DNA of 64,000 nucleotides from assembly GCF_014696225.1 (NCBI RefSeq), contig NZ_JACJPV010000006.1:113987-177986 (forward strand), read 5' to 3'. A model generated the notes under the pieces. The model saw nothing but the letters and a program-made list of their open reading frames with translations. It was not told the origin of the DNA and did no database searches. Shown here piece by piece: positions 28,712-37,262 of the stretch (position 1 is its first letter; every line of letters begins with the position of its first letter). Origin of the DNA: Anabaena sp. FACHB-1237 (GTDB lineage: Bacteria; Cyanobacteriota; Cyanobacteriia; Cyanobacteriales; Nostocaceae). The translations under genes and the position numbers were made by a program.

Positions 28712-29866
28712 ATGACATCTACAAAAACCATCAAAGAAAAACAACGCCTAGAACTATCACCCTTAGAAGTTCCCCAACGCTTATTATTAGGACCAGGACC
28801 AAGTAACGCCCATCCTGCGGTATTGCAGGCCATGAGTACCACACCATTAGGCCATTTAGATCCGGCATTTTTAGGCATAATGGACGAAATTCAGTCATTA
28901 TTGCGCTATGTTTGGCAAACAGAAAACGAGCATACCATCGCAGTTAGCGGTACTGGTACAGCCGCAATGGAAGCAACCCTCGCTAACGTAGTGGAATGTG
29001 GAGATGTAGTATTAATTGGTGTTGCGGGATACTTTGGCAACCGTTTAGTAGACATGGCCGGAAGATATGGTGCTGATGTGAGAACCATAAACAAACCTTG
29101 GGGACAAGTATTTTCATTAGCAGAAATTAGGACAGCCTTAGAAACCCATAAACCCGCCATATTAGCTTTAGTTCATGCCGAAACATCCACAGGAGCGCGT
29201 CAACCCTTAGAAGAAGTTGGTGAATTATGTCGTGAACATGGCACATTATTATTAGTTGATACTGTCACCAGTTTAGGGGGAGTTCGCATATTATTAGATG
29301 AGTGGGGAGTGGACCTAGCCTATAGTTGCAGTCAAAAAGGTTTAGGATGTTCTCCTGGTGCATCTCCTTTTACCATGAGTTCTCGCGCAATGGAAAAACT
29401 GCACAACCGCAAAAGCAAAGTTGCTAACTGGTATTTAGATATGCTGTTATTAGGCAAATACTGGGGAGAAGAACGCACATATCACCATACAGCGCCAATA
29501 AACTTATATTATGGTTTACGGGAAGCGCTGCGTTTAATAGCAGAGGAAGGCATAGAAAATAGTTGGCAAAGGCATCAAAAAAACGTAGAGTATTTATGGG
29601 ATAGTTTGGAAAGTATTGGCTTAAAAATGCACGTAGACAAGCAATATCGTTTACCCACATTAACCACAGTTTGTATTCCTCAAGGTGTGGATGGAAAAGC
29701 CGTCACCAAGGAATTATTGCTAGATCATAACATAGAAATTGGTGCGGGTTTAGGAGAATTGGCGGGTAAAGTTTGGCGTGTCGGTTTAATGGGTTACAAT
29801 AGTCGTCAAGAAAGTGTGGATAAGTTAGTGGCTGCGTTAGAAACAGTTATAAACCATAGCAGATAA
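28712..29866 (+). CDS. alanine--glyoxylate aminotransferase family protein
   Basis: 384 aa PLP enzyme of fold type I, class V. Signatures: LLLGPGPSNAHPAVLQAM (24-41), GTGTAAMEA, LLLVDTVTSLGG, and the PLP lysine in SCSQKGLGCSPGAS. Family members transaminate glyoxylate with alanine or serine, relevant to photorespiratory glycolate metabolism; some are annotated as 'soluble hydrogenase 42 kDa subunit'. Substrate not decided from sequence. Starts after a 62-bp spacer downstream of cruG. Confidence 0.92.
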   Translation: MTSTKTIKEKQRLELSPLEVPQRLLLGPGPSNAHPAVLQAMSTTPLGHLDPAFLGIMDEIQSLLRYVWQTENEHTIAVSGTGTAAMEATLANVVECGDVVLIGVAGYFGNRLVDMAGRYGADVRTINKPWGQVFSLAEIRTALETHKPAILALVHAETSTGARQPLEEVGELCREHGTLLLVDTVTSLGGVRILLDEWGVDLAYSCSQKGLGCSPGASPFTMSSRAMEKLHNRKSKVANWYLDMLLLGKYWGEERTYHHTAPINLYYGLREALRLIAEEGIENSWQRHQKNVEYLWDSLESIGLKMHVDKQYRLPTLTTVCIPQGVDGKAVTKELLLDHNIEIGAGLGELAGKVWRVGLMGYNSRQESVDKLVAALETVINHSR

Positions 29867-29943
29867 ATCATATTCTGTAGGGTGCGTTAGGCAACGTAAC
29901 GCACCTGATATAATCTTTTGAGAATGTTTAATTATTAATCTTT

Positions 29944-29976
29944 AGATACCGGACTTCTTAAAGAAGTCCGGTATCT
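29944..29976. repeat. 33-bp perfect palindrome, family copy 3
   Basis: Arms agataccggacttctt and exact complement around A; followed by ggtatctggt. Identical to copy 4 at 30241, which is embedded in the same flanks. Confidence 0.9.
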
Positions 29977-30240
29977 GGTATCTGGTTCACACTTATCAAT
30001 CAAAAAAATCCCAAGGCAAAACCATTTTTCCCATTGACACCACCGAAAAAACCTGATAGAGTAATCTTGATGAGGAAGAACTATCTTGCTCGCATAAGCA
30101 TGACAAGTCACAAAGAACATTATCAAATCGTCAAAATTATGATGCAAACCATAAAATTGATAATGATAGATGATAGGGCAAACTGACAATTTATGAGTTG
30201 CGCGATCGCACAACATAGATCATATCAAACATAGACGTTT
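29977..30240. other. 264-bp stretch between two identical palindromes
   Basis: Bounded by copies 3 and 4 of the palindrome family. It encodes no recognised protein; a 93-codon minus-strand frame runs through it and into palindrome 3 but I do not recognise it. May be an element mobilised with flanking palindromes or a decayed gene. Confidence 0.35.
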
Positions 30241-30273
30241 AGATACCGGACTTCTTAAAGAAGTCCGGTATCT
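30241..30273. repeat. 33-bp perfect palindrome, family copy 4
   Basis: Same sequence as copy 3 including the ttt before and ggtatctggt after it. Followed by 'ggacttacgcaactggca', the terminal sequence of the element described at 49256. Confidence 0.9.
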
Positions 30274-30397
30274 GGTATCTGGTGGACTTACGCAACTGGC
30301 ATAGGCGATCGCTAGATTATAGTATATAGTATTAAGAATTACGCAAGATTAAACTCAAAACCTGATCTTTGCTTAGGGATAATTCATCAATTTACCC

Positions 30398-30470
30398 CTA
30401 AGCTAATGTGTAGCACTCACTGTATAATTAAAAAACCTGAAGTTACAGTAGCACAAGCATCTTGCTTGTA
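30398..30470. repeat. left part of the gataagct MITE
   Basis: Matches 23201-23275 with one or two mismatches (taagctaatgtg…caagcatcttgcttgta). Its right part continues in the adjoining 101-bp tandem units. Confidence 0.7.
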
Positions 30471-30694
30471 TTTATAAAACATCAACTCTTATCTAGTAGC
30501 ACAAGCATCTTACTTGTATTAATTATTCAAATTAAAGGAACAACAGCTTATCGCTCTCACCAAATGTTCAATTTATAAAACATCAACTCTTATCTAGTAG
30601 CACAAGCATCTTACTTGTATTAATTATTCAAATTAAAGGAACAACAGCTTATCGCTCTCACCAAATGTTCAATTTATAAAACATCAACTCTTAT
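30471..30694. repeat. 101-bp perfect tandem duplication with partial third unit
   Basis: Units 30471-30571 and 30572-30672 appear identical; a third begins at 30673 and breaks off after tttataaaacatcaactc plus four bases, six bases before the kinase start. Each unit contains acaagcatcttacttgta, a palindromic segment, and the right part of the gataagct MITE. It forms the upstream region of the kinase/FGE gene and so probably carries its promoter. Confidence 0.85.
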
Positions 30695-30699
30695 CTACC

Positions 30700-32427
30700 A
30701 TGTTATGGCAACCAAACCAACCCATTGAAGACGGTAAATATATCATTTTAAACCAACTCGGAGATCCTGGCGGTTTTGGCATTACCTACAGCGCCAAAGA
30801 TACCCGTACAGGCCAAATAGTCGCCATTAAAACCCTCAACCAAAAACGCCAAGCTGCTAATGACTTTAAGCAACAGCAAATTAAATTTGTCAACGAAGGT
30901 TTTAGATTAAACGCCTTCAAACATCAACATATTGTTAAAGTTCATGGCATGACACAAGAAAATGGACTTTGGGGGATGGTAATGGAATATATAGATGGGA
31001 ACGACTTAAGTAAATATGTTCAAAAATATGGGCAGTTATCCGAAACTGATGCAGTATTATATATTGACCAAATTGCTCAGGCGTTAGAATATATGCACCA
31101 GCATAATGGTACAATTCATAAAGATATTAAACCTCATAACATTGTCTTGCGACAAGACAGAAAAGAAGCAGTATTAATTGATTTTGGTTTAGCTTGTGAA
31201 ATTGATAGAATTACCACTAGAGATGGCCTTACCGAAGGCTATGCACCTCTAGAACAGTATGGTATCGGTACAGTAGGCTTTTATACAGATGTTTACGCTT
31301 TGGCTACAACCCTATATTATATTTTGACAGTAGATGGCATGAATGCCAAAAATGAATATATTTATCCTTCCTTTGTGCGGAAATTAGGAGCTGTGGAATT
31401 ACCACCACCTCAATATTATAATCCTGGCATCAGTAAGAGAGTCAATGATGCCATTATTAAGGGAATGGAGTTAGAAATTCCAGATCGTCCCCAAACTATG
31501 GGAGAATTTAGGAAGTTATTAGAACTAGTTAATCAACCTGTAGTTAATATTCCTATTCAACCTCCTCAAGTTAATATTAATAATGCCGAAACTATCAAAA
31601 TTGTACCGCCAACACCAAAGCCAAAATCAAAGTTTCAATCTTTTACAGAAAACTTGGGAACTATAGAAAGCAAAGGTATATTTTCCATCTTTACTGGTAG
31701 CCGTCAAGTATTAGTATTATTAGAAATGATAGCCATTCCTGGTGGAAAATTCTTCATGGGTTCTCCAGATAACGATAACCAAGCAAGCGATACAGAAAAA
31801 CCGCAACATGAAGTTACTGTTCCATCTTTTTATATGGGTAAATATCCCATTACTCAAGCACAATGGGAAAGGGTAGCAGCTTTACCCAAGGTAAAAATTG
31901 ATTTAAAACCTCAACCATCATTCTTTAAAGGGGAAAATCTTCCAGTTGAGCGCGTTTCATGGTTTGACGCACAGGAATTTTGCGCTAGACTAAGTAAAGC
32001 TACAGGTAAAAAATATCGGTTGCCTAGTGAAGCTGAATGGGAATACGCCTGTAGAGCTAAAACCACAACTCGCTACTATTTTGGTGATAGCATTACCACT
32101 TATTTAGCCAATTATGATAGAAAATATGGACAAACCACAGAAGTAGGCAAGTTTCCACCTAATGCTTTTGGTTTGTATGATATGCACGGGAATGTGTGGG
32201 AATGGTGTGAAGATAATTGGCATGACAATTATATAAACGCGCCTAGTAACGGTAGTGCCTGGATTAGTCAAAGCACTGATAAAGTAACAATGCGTGGTGG
32301 TTCTTGGTACAACAATCCTAGTATCTGCCGTTCTGCGTCTCGCCTCACTGATGTTAGGGCGGAGCGCGTCCACCTCTACAACGATTTCGGTTTTCGTGTT
32401 GTGTGTGGGGTGGGGGGGACTTTGTAG
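30700..32427 (+). CDS. Ser/Thr kinase fused to FGE-sulfatase (C-type-lectin-fold) domain; putative DGR target protein
   Basis: 575 aa. Kinase: glycine loop GDPGGFGITY (21-30), Lys44, catalytic HKD (140-142, Lys in place of Arg), Asn147 and DFG (161-163). Linker rich in Pro/Gln (280-312). FGE/SUMF1 domain about 341-570: MIAIPGGKFFMGSPD, LPSEAEWEYACRA, GNVWEWCEDNWH, MRGGSWYNNPS. The last 40 residues alternate a constant frame (RGGSW, CRSA, RAER, GFRVV) with freely varying residues, the pattern of a diversity-generating retroelement variable region. Cytosolic kinase plus ligand-binding display domain; FGE enzymatic Cys function is not implied. The HKD variant occurs in many bacterial kinases of this type. 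Confidence 0.9.
   Translation: MLWQPNQPIEDGKYIILNQLGDPGGFGITYSAKDTRTGQIVAIKTLNQKRQAANDFKQQQIKFVNEGFRLNAFKHQHIVKVHGMTQENGLWGMVMEYIDGNDLSKYVQKYGQLSETDAVLYIDQIAQALEYMHQHNGTIHKDIKPHNIVLRQDRKEAVLIDFGLACEIDRITTRDGLTEGYAPLEQYGIGTVGFYTDVYALATTLYYILTVDGMNAKNEYIYPSFVRKLGAVELPPPQYYNPGISKRVNDAIIKGMELEIPDRPQTMGEFRKLLELVNQPVVNIPIQPPQVNINNAETIKIVPPTPKPKSKFQSFTENLGTIESKGIFSIFTGSRQVLVLLEMIAIPGGKFFMGSPDNDNQASDTEKPQHEVTVPSFYMGKYPITQAQWERVAALPKVKIDLKPQPSFFKGENLPVERVSWFDAQEFCARLSKATGKKYRLPSEAEWEYACRAKTTTRYYFGDSITTYLANYDRKYGQTTEVGKFPPNAFGLYDMHGNVWEWCEDNWHDNYINAPSNGSAWISQSTDKVTMRGGSWYNNPSICRSASRLTDVRAERVHLYNDFGFRVVCGVGGTL
32290..32413 (+). other. putative DGR variable region (VR) with IMH-like end
   Basis: From atgcgtggtggttcttgg to gtgtgtggggtggg. 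Within it every codon that departs from the expected Asn-rich template lies where AAC/AAT would be: TAC, AGT, ATC, TCT, CTC, ACT, GAT, GTT, GTC, CAC, TAC, GAT, and TTC for ATC. Codons without adenine in such templates (CCT, TGC, CGT, GCG, CGC, GGT) are unchanged. The G-rich run and the pyrimidine tract that follow (to about 32470) resemble the region beyond a VR where mutagenic homing starts. The template is inferred, not present. Confidence 0.7.
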
Positions 32428-32561
32428 CCCTTTATACTTTTGTCCTCTTGCCCTTTGCTTTTTTCTTTTCCTAATCTGGTAATTAAGAAACTATAGCAAA
32501 TTACAGGTTTACTAACAGGTAAAATAATTAAACCTTATATTTCATTACCTCTGTATTTATC

Positions 32562-33911
32562 ATGTCTTCTGCCGTTATTACCTTAGAAACTCAACAAAAC
32601 GCTTCTGATCACCTAATTATTAACCGTCCCAGTTCAGGTATATCTTTACAAGGTTCTATTCGTATTCCTGGAGATAAATCCATTTCCCATCGCGCTTTGA
32701 TGTTAGGTGCTATTGCTGAAGGTGAAACTAAAATTACAGGACTACTTTTAGGCGAAGATCCGCGCAGTACAGCCGCTTGTTTTCGGGCTTTAGGTGCGGA
32801 AATTTCTGAATTAAATACAGAACTAGTAAAAGTTAAAGGTATTGGTTTAGGTAACTTTCAAGAACCTATAGATATTCTCAATGCTGGTAATTCCGGTACA
32901 ACCATGAGATTGATGTTAGGTTTATTAGCATCCCATCCCCATAGATTTTACACCGTAACTGGTGATGATTCCTTGCGATCGCGTCCCATGTCCCGTGTTG
33001 TTAAACCTTTGGTAGAAATGGGGGCGCAAATTTGGGGTAGAAAAAATAACAGTCTTGCACCCTTAGCTATTCAAGGCCAGTCTCTCAAACCTATACATTA
33101 TCATTCCCCCATCGCGTCGGCACAGGTAAAATCATGTATCTTGTTAGCAGGTTTGAATACCCAAGGAGATACCACAGTTACAGAACCTGCATTATCACGG
33201 GATCACAGTGAAAGAATGTTAAAAGCCTTTGGAGCGCGAATAAGCACCGATCCTGAAACCAAGAGCGTCACAGTGACAGGAGGTGCTAAACTTTATGGAC
33301 AAAGCGTAATAGTACCTGGTGATATTAGTTCCGCCGCTTTTTGGTTAGTGGCTGGGGCGATAGTACCCAATTCTAACTTATTGGTGGAAAATGTAGGAGT
33401 TAATCCTACCCGTACAGGTATTTTAGAAGCCTTAGCTATGATGGAGGCAGATATTCAATTAGAAAATGAAAGGGAAGTGGCCGGAGAACCTGTAGCAGAT
33501 ATTCGCGTGCGTTCCAGTGCTTTAAAAAGTTGTACTATCGCAGGTGATATTATTCCCAGATTAATTGATGAAATACCTATTTTAGCAGTGGCGGCTACTT
33601 TTGCATCAGGTACAACTATTATTAAAGACGCGGAAGAGTTACGAGTTAAAGAGAGCGATCGCATTACTGTCATGGCACAACAATTAAATAAAATGGGTGC
33701 AAAAGTTAATGAACTGCCCGATGGTATGGAAATTATAGGAGGTACTCCATTAACAGGTACAGAAGTAGATAGTTATACAGATCATCGTATTGCGATGAGT
33801 TTAGCGATCGCTGCCCTCAATAGCACAGATACAACTACCATTCAACGTGCAGAAGCTGCGGCAATATCCTATCCCAACTTTACCAACACATTAAAGGAAA
33901 TCATTAGATAA
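32562..33911 (+). CDS. aroA: 3-phosphoshikimate 1-carboxyvinyltransferase (EPSP synthase)
   Basis: 449 aa. Joins shikimate-3-phosphate and PEP in chorismate synthesis. Motifs: [20 protein letters not shown] (36-55), [27 protein letters not shown], and the C-terminal RVKESDRI and [10 protein letters not shown] two-domain inside-out barrel, full length. Spacing of 65 bp to the trmJ-like gene suggests possible cotranscription. Confidence 0.97.
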   Translation: MSSAVITLETQQNASDHLIINRPSSGISLQGSIRIPGDKSISHRALMLGAIAEGETKITGLLLGEDPRSTAACFRALGAEISELNTELVKVKGIGLGNFQEPIDILNAGNSGTTMRLMLGLLASHPHRFYTVTGDDSLRSRPMSRVVKPLVEMGAQIWGRKNNSLAPLAIQGQSLKPIHYHSPIASAQVKSCILLAGLNTQGDTTVTEPALSRDHSERMLKAFGARISTDPETKSVTVTGGAKLYGQSVIVPGDISSAAFWLVAGAIVPNSNLLVENVGVNPTRTGILEALAMMEADIQLENEREVAGEPVADIRVRSSALKSCTIAGDIIPRLIDEIPILAVAATFASGTTIIKDAEELRVKESDRITVMAQQLNKMGAKVNELPDGMEIIGGTPLTGTEVDSYTDHRIAMSLAIAALNSTDTTTIQRAEAAAISYPNFTNTLKEIIR

Positions 33912-33976
33912 TAGGAGATCGAGGAGTCAGGAGTCAGAACAAAGAACTCCCTCCCCCTGCACTCCGCACCCCATAT

Positions 33977-34717
33977 ATGTCATTATCAACAATTAGAATT
34001 GTATTAGTAGAACCAGCAGGACCATTGAATTTAGGTTCAGTGGCCAGAGTAATGAAAAATTTTGGACTATCTCAATTATTCCTTGTTAGTCCACAATGCG
34101 ATCGCCGATCAGAAGAAGCAGTATTAATGGCAGTTCACGCCCACGCAATTTTAGAAAATGCTCAAGTTGTAAATACCATCCCAGAAGCCCTCCAAGGCTG
34201 TCATTTTGCCATAGCCACCATAGGACGCGAATATAGTGGACAACTGCCTTTAGAAAGCCCTACAGATGCTTTACCTTCCCTATTTACAGCATCAGATCAA
34301 CCAGTAGCATTAATATTTGGTCGAGAAGATCGGGGTTTAAGCAACGAAGAAATAAATTATGCCCAAAAATTAATTTATATTCCTACAAACCCAGAATATC
34401 CATCTTTAAATTTAGCCACAGCCGTCGCTATTTGTTGTTATGAATTATCGGAAATTGCCCAAATAAACCTAATTGAAAATAAACCTATACCAGAAACAGC
34501 ACCTGCGGAACTGCGAGAAATTTATTATCAAGAATTAGAAACTTTATTGTTAAATATAGGTTATCTTTATCCCCATACAGCCGCCAGGAGGATGGAGAAA
34601 TTTCGCCATTTATATAATCGTGCAAATTTGCAAACTAATGAAGTTACTATGTTATTAGGAATATTAAGACAAGTGGAATGGGCAATTAAAAATTCTCAAA
34701 ATATTGAACCAAAGTAG
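33977..34717 (+). CDS. TrmJ-type tRNA/rRNA methyltransferase (SpoU family)
   Basis: 246 aa SPOUT methyltransferase: IRIVLVEPAGPLNLGSVARVMKNFG (motif 1, Asn-x3-Ala-Arg), LIFGREDRGLSNEE (motif 2) and YPSLNLATAVAICCYEL (motif 3). Closest in layout to TrmJ, which methylates the 2'-O of nucleotide 32 of tRNAs using SAM. The C-terminal helical extension is also TrmJ-like. Target not provable from sequence. Confidence 0.9.
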   Translation: MSLSTIRIVLVEPAGPLNLGSVARVMKNFGLSQLFLVSPQCDRRSEEAVLMAVHAHAILENAQVVNTIPEALQGCHFAIATIGREYSGQLPLESPTDALPSLFTASDQPVALIFGREDRGLSNEEINYAQKLIYIPTNPEYPSLNLATAVAICCYELSEIAQINLIENKPIPETAPAELREIYYQELETLLLNIGYLYPHTAARRMEKFRHLYNRANLQTNEVTMLLGILRQVEWAIKNSQNIEPK

Positions 34718-34827
34718 CGCAGGCATCTTGCCTGCAACAAGTGTAAAATATGTAAAATATTATGTAAAATATAAAAATTTAAAATATGGTATAACTCAAA
34801 GCTAATAACTAATAAGAGATCAAAACC

Positions 34828-35787
34828 ATGAAAAAAAGAACATTAGGAAACTCAAACGTACAAATAACACCCATTATTATGGGAACTTGGCAAGCAGGCA
34901 AAAAATTGTGGGTAGGAATTGAAGATGATGACTCAATTAAAACTATTCGCGCTGCTTATGAACATGGAATTACTACCATAGATACCGCCGCAGTTTATGG
35001 AGAAGGACATTCTGAAAAAATTGTCGCTCAGGCTTTATCTGATGTGCGAGATCATGTAGAATATGCCACAAAAGTTTTTGCCCATGATCTTAAATATGAA
35101 AAAGTAATTGCAGCTTGTGAACAGTCTTTAAAAAATTTGCAAACTGACTATATAGACCTTTATCAAATTCATTGGCCATCTGGTAGTTTTAACAGTGAAA
35201 TTGTGCCAATTTCTGAAACTATGAAAGCTTTAAATTATCTTAAAGAACAGGGTAAAATTAGAGCTATTGGAGTTTCTAATTTCTCCCGTGATCAAATTAT
35301 TCAAGCTGCTGAATATGGAACTATTGATAGTTTACAACCTCCTTATTCTTTGTTTTGGAGAAAGGTAGAAAAAGACGCAATGGCCTATTGTATAGAAAAC
35401 AATATTTCTATTCTAGCTTATTCGCCTCTAGCTCAAGGATTATTAACTGGAAAATTCCCTTTAGGACATAAATTTGATCCTCAAGATAACCGAGCTAAAA
35501 ATACGTTATTTCAAGGTGAAAATTTTGCCCGCGCTCAACAAGCATTAACTCAATTACAACCCATTGCAGAAAAAAATAATTGTAGTTTAGCTCAATTAGC
35601 TTTAGCTTGGTTAATTGCTCAACCTCAAACCAGTGCTATAGTTGGTGCACGTTATCCTGAACAGGCGATCGCTAATGCTCAAACTGTTAAAGTGCAACTT
35701 TCCGCCGCAGATATGGCTCAAATAGACAGTATTGGACGTATTGTTACTGATCCTCAAGACGATCAACCAGTGATGTGGAATTGGTGA
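34828..35787 (+). CDS. aldo/keto reductase
   Basis: 319 aa (beta/alpha)8 NADPH oxidoreductase. Catalytic tetrad positions: Asp in TTIDTAAVYGEGHSE with Tyr, Lys in YATKVF, His in DLYQIHWPSG. Cofactor loop AYSPLAQGLLTGKF and the end SAIVGARYPEQ. Resembles YajO/AKR12-type sugar or aldehyde reductases; substrate unknown. AAGAGA-type ribosome-binding site in front of the start. Confidence 0.93.
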   Translation: MKKRTLGNSNVQITPIIMGTWQAGKKLWVGIEDDDSIKTIRAAYEHGITTIDTAAVYGEGHSEKIVAQALSDVRDHVEYATKVFAHDLKYEKVIAACEQSLKNLQTDYIDLYQIHWPSGSFNSEIVPISETMKALNYLKEQGKIRAIGVSNFSRDQIIQAAEYGTIDSLQPPYSLFWRKVEKDAMAYCIENNISILAYSPLAQGLLTGKFPLGHKFDPQDNRAKNTLFQGENFARAQQALTQLQPIAEKNNCSLAQLALAWLIAQPQTSAIVGARYPEQAIANAQTVKVQLSAADMAQIDSIGRIVTDPQDDQPVMWNW

Positions 35788-35918
35788 TAAATTGGTGATT
35801 TAATTTAACATTAAATAACAGATTTTTTGATGTTATTAATGACAAGTTAGGGGTTATTTGTTAATAGTAAGTAATCCTAGTTTAACTTGTCATAGGATAT
35901 TTTTAGACCTTGTAAAAA

Positions 35919-36170
35919 TTAACTGGTAACTTCTACAGCAGCAGCTAGAATATCATCATCAGATTCTAGATCATCTAAATTATCTACTTTCATTTGTTCC
36001 ATCATTTTAGAATGAGTAATTTCATATTCAATATCTACTAAAGCACGTGCTATTTTATCTGCGACTTTTTGCCATTCTTCAGGGGATACTATTGCATCTA
36101 TATGTTTTAAAGCTGTATAAGCCTCTGCTCAAAGATATCCTAAAAATGTCAAATTAGTTTGTTCAAACAT
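35919..36170 (-). pseudogene. small conserved-looking protein gene interrupted by TGA
   Basis: 83-codon frame from ATG (36170) to TAA (35919), broken by a TGA at codon 14 (36129-36131): MFEQTNLTFLGYL*AEAYTALKHID…. After the stop the reading is fully sensible (SPEEWQKVADKIARALVD, acidic tail). No alternative start downstream is convincing. Either a recent nonsense mutation or a sequence error. Family unknown. Confidence 0.5.
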
Positions 36171-36312
36171 ATCAACTCCTTGTGAACTTTGTGGTATCAT
36201 AATATAATAAAAAATTGTTGTTGCTCTTTGTGATTTTTAGGAAGTTAAAATTTAACAACAAAATCATAATAAAATTATTCAACATAAATTTTGACAATTA
36301 GAGGTATCAGTC

Positions 36313-37248
36313 ATGCACCCATTTGAAAGGATTTTATTAGTCTCAAAAGAAAAAATTGAACTTGAATTAAAATCAATCAAGGAAATTATCTGGAGTGAGT
36401 TTTACTTAAATCCAAGACGTTTAAGAGGGAGTGATTTTTTGATGCGTTGGTCTCAGGGAGTTTGGAGTGAAAAACGCTTAACTGATGCTATTAATCAAAC
36501 TAGTGAATTTTATGCAATTCCTTATGGACCCAGTGGAACAGCCCCTACAGATGATGTCAGAGAATTTGAACTTTACTTTGAAAAACTCGAAACTGCGGGA
36601 CTTGGAAATATAAAACGTCCTGATTTATTGATTTTTAAAATATCAGAAAAATCCTATGTTGATCATTTTTTACAAGATATTGGTGGAAGTGAAAAATTAC
36701 CATTTATAGTTGAAAAAGAACTACAACCTCTGATTAAAAAAGCAATTGTAGCTATTGAGTGTGAAAATTCACTGTGGGTTGCAGAAAAAATGCCTAATTA
36801 TAATACCGAATTGCGTCCTCAAAAAAGGCTGGGAGGTAAAATGGGGCTACCCAAAAATGCTGTTTTACCAACAGTGATTATTAAAGAAGAAGACCGTATT
36901 CCTTTGCATAAATGGCAAGAAGAAAATAATATTCCTGTTCACATTTGGCACGTTTTTTTTGATAAGGCTTATGGGTTATCTCTTCAAGAAGCTGAACACC
37001 TCATTCAAGAAGGTTTAATTGAACCAACAATTCAAGTATTTCAAGCACCAGGTGGAGCAACAACTAAAAAAGCTATTTACAAATTTTATTACCATTATGC
37101 TTATCTTCTAGGAAATTCTACAACACAGCCTACTTTAGTACCTGATTATATTCAAGACAAAAATGGACATATTTTACCTTATGTAAAATTTACAGGTGGT
37201 TCACTGGCAATTGCTCAAAATACTTTAAAAATTCTCCATAACCTTTAA
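36313..37248 (+). CDS. AccI-family type II restriction endonuclease
   Basis: 311 aa. Matches what I know of the RE_AccI family (PF09545): IVAIECENSLWVAEKMPNY carries the likely D/E-x-K-like active centre, PTVIIKEEDRIPLHKWQ and PVHIWHVFFDKAYGLSLQEAE, then APGGATTKKAIYKFYY. AccI cuts GTMKAC; specificity here is inferred from family only. It is followed after 14 bp by an adenine methylase on the same strand, the expected modification partner. Confidence 0.7.
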   Translation: MHPFERILLVSKEKIELELKSIKEIIWSEFYLNPRRLRGSDFLMRWSQGVWSEKRLTDAINQTSEFYAIPYGPSGTAPTDDVREFELYFEKLETAGLGNIKRPDLLIFKISEKSYVDHFLQDIGGSEKLPFIVEKELQPLIKKAIVAIECENSLWVAEKMPNYNTELRPQKRLGGKMGLPKNAVLPTVIIKEEDRIPLHKWQEENNIPVHIWHVFFDKAYGLSLQEAEHLIQEGLIEPTIQVFQAPGGATTKKAIYKFYYHYAYLLGNSTTQPTLVPDYIQDKNGHILPYVKFTGGSLAIAQNTLKILHNL

Positions 37249-37262
37249 TAATTATCATAATT

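Noticed and set aside
29935..30216. 93-codon minus-strand ORF as a gene
   Set aside because: It runs through a dispersed palindrome and has no recognisable domain or ribosome-binding site; listed only as unexplained DNA.
30700..32427. sulfatase-modifying formylglycine enzyme
   Set aside because: Only the fold is shared; the domain is fused to a kinase and its end is diversified, which suits binding rather than catalysis.
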